Assembly (NCBI GenBank): GCA_023433305.1
Contig: JAEZCZ010000084.1
Coordinates: forward strand, 1 to 64,000
Source: Pseudomonadota bacterium
GTDB lineage: Bacteria > Pseudomonadota > Alphaproteobacteria > Sphingomonadales > Sphingomonadaceae
Direction: 5' to 3'
Length of the DNA: 64,000 nt
Notes under the pieces: model-generated
What the model was told of the DNA's origin: nothing
Database searches by the model: none
Seen by the model: only the letters and a program-made list of their open reading frames with translations
Made by a program: the position numbers and the translations under genes
Shown here: positions 63,828 through 64,000 of the stretch, piece after piece
Layout of the letters: the number at the start of each line of letters is the position of its first letter
Numbering within the stretch: position 1 is the first letter of the stretch

Positions 63828-64000
63828 ATGCTCGAGCTGGCGGTCATAGTCCTCCGGCTCCTGCAATATGGGACAGCGTCGATCCTCATGGGGTCGGCGC
63901 TGTTCCTCGTTTATGCCTTTCCGTCCGTTGGGGCGGAACGAGAGTCCGTTCACAGTTGGGCCCGGCCGCTGCTAGCCTTCTCGGCCCTCGGGCTGACGGT
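63828..64000 (+). CDS. copD: Copper resistance protein CopD, N-terminal part
   Basis: An ATG at 63828 opens a frame running off the end of the window. The first 57 residues (MLELAVIVLRLLQYGTASIL, GSALFLVYAF) form a membrane helix with the start of the CopD family. CopD normally works with CopC in copper import into the cytoplasm. Only the N terminus is visible. Confidence 0.8.
   Translation, partial: MLELAVIVLRLLQYGTASILMGSALFLVYAFPSVGAERESVHSWARPLLAFSALGLT

Overview
The window is high-GC chromosomal DNA from an alphaproteobacterium. Protein content points to the Sphingomonadales, probably Erythrobacteraceae: a lipoyl-fused PdhB, a YhhN/trmFO/squalene-synthase-like neighbourhood, very large TonB-dependent receptors, tandem TadE/TadG proteins, many GTGA/ATGA start-stop overlaps, and a short palindromic repeat starting CGTCATTGCGAGG. 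This placement is inference from recognised families; no 16S gene is present.

Positions 1-13200 are housekeeping: glyQ, two TraB/GumN-like lipoproteins, rplY, pth, ychF, a secreted TPR-like protein, gyrA, a YhhN membrane protein, trmFO, an EF-hand protein and a squalene/phytoene-synthase-like protein. Positions 13300-18850 hold six TadE/TadG-type genes in tight array, one with a von Willebrand A domain, but no Tad ATPase or secretin. Positions 18860-23710 hold pdhB, pdhA, an ftsB-like gene, 4-hydroxyphenylpyruvate dioxygenase and a secreted protein of unknown function.

Positions 23700-35120 form a nutrient-acquisition region: a regulator with two MarR-like winged-helix regions, two tandem TonB receptors with a shared upstream 13-mer and leader hairpins, a zinc-less quinone-oxidoreductase-like enzyme and a tannase/feruloyl-esterase family protein with a complete CS-D-HC signature. 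Uptake and hydrolysis of plant aromatic esters is a reasonable hypothesis.

A tRNA-Arg(CCT) at 35159-35235 is followed by a stress/low-oxygen block (35554-56640): VIT1-like transporter, cytochrome b561, UspA and an unusual P-type ATPase on the minus strand; then a MacB/HlyD-type ABC exporter, an AMP-phosphorylase-like enzyme, a PRPP synthetase homologue, a beta-CASP metallo-hydrolase, a tandem UspA, a flavodoxin-fold quinone reductase and an L,D-transpeptidase; then a FixL-type kinase whose second PAS domain keeps the heme His and Arg, two FixJ-like regulators, a receiver-only protein and a second kinase. A 10-mer GGGAATCTAC lies in the same orientation and about 40-44 bases before two of the block's start codons (VIT1 and the L,D-transpeptidase), so an oxygen-responsive regulon driven by FixL/FixJ is a testable model.

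The last 7 kb is a copper-resistance operon behind a classic MerR-type promoter with a 19-base spacer: a P1B ATPase with YHS and heavy-metal-binding domains, CueR, two small secreted proteins (one His-rich), multicopper oxidase CopA, CopB, CopC and the start of CopD, which runs off the end.
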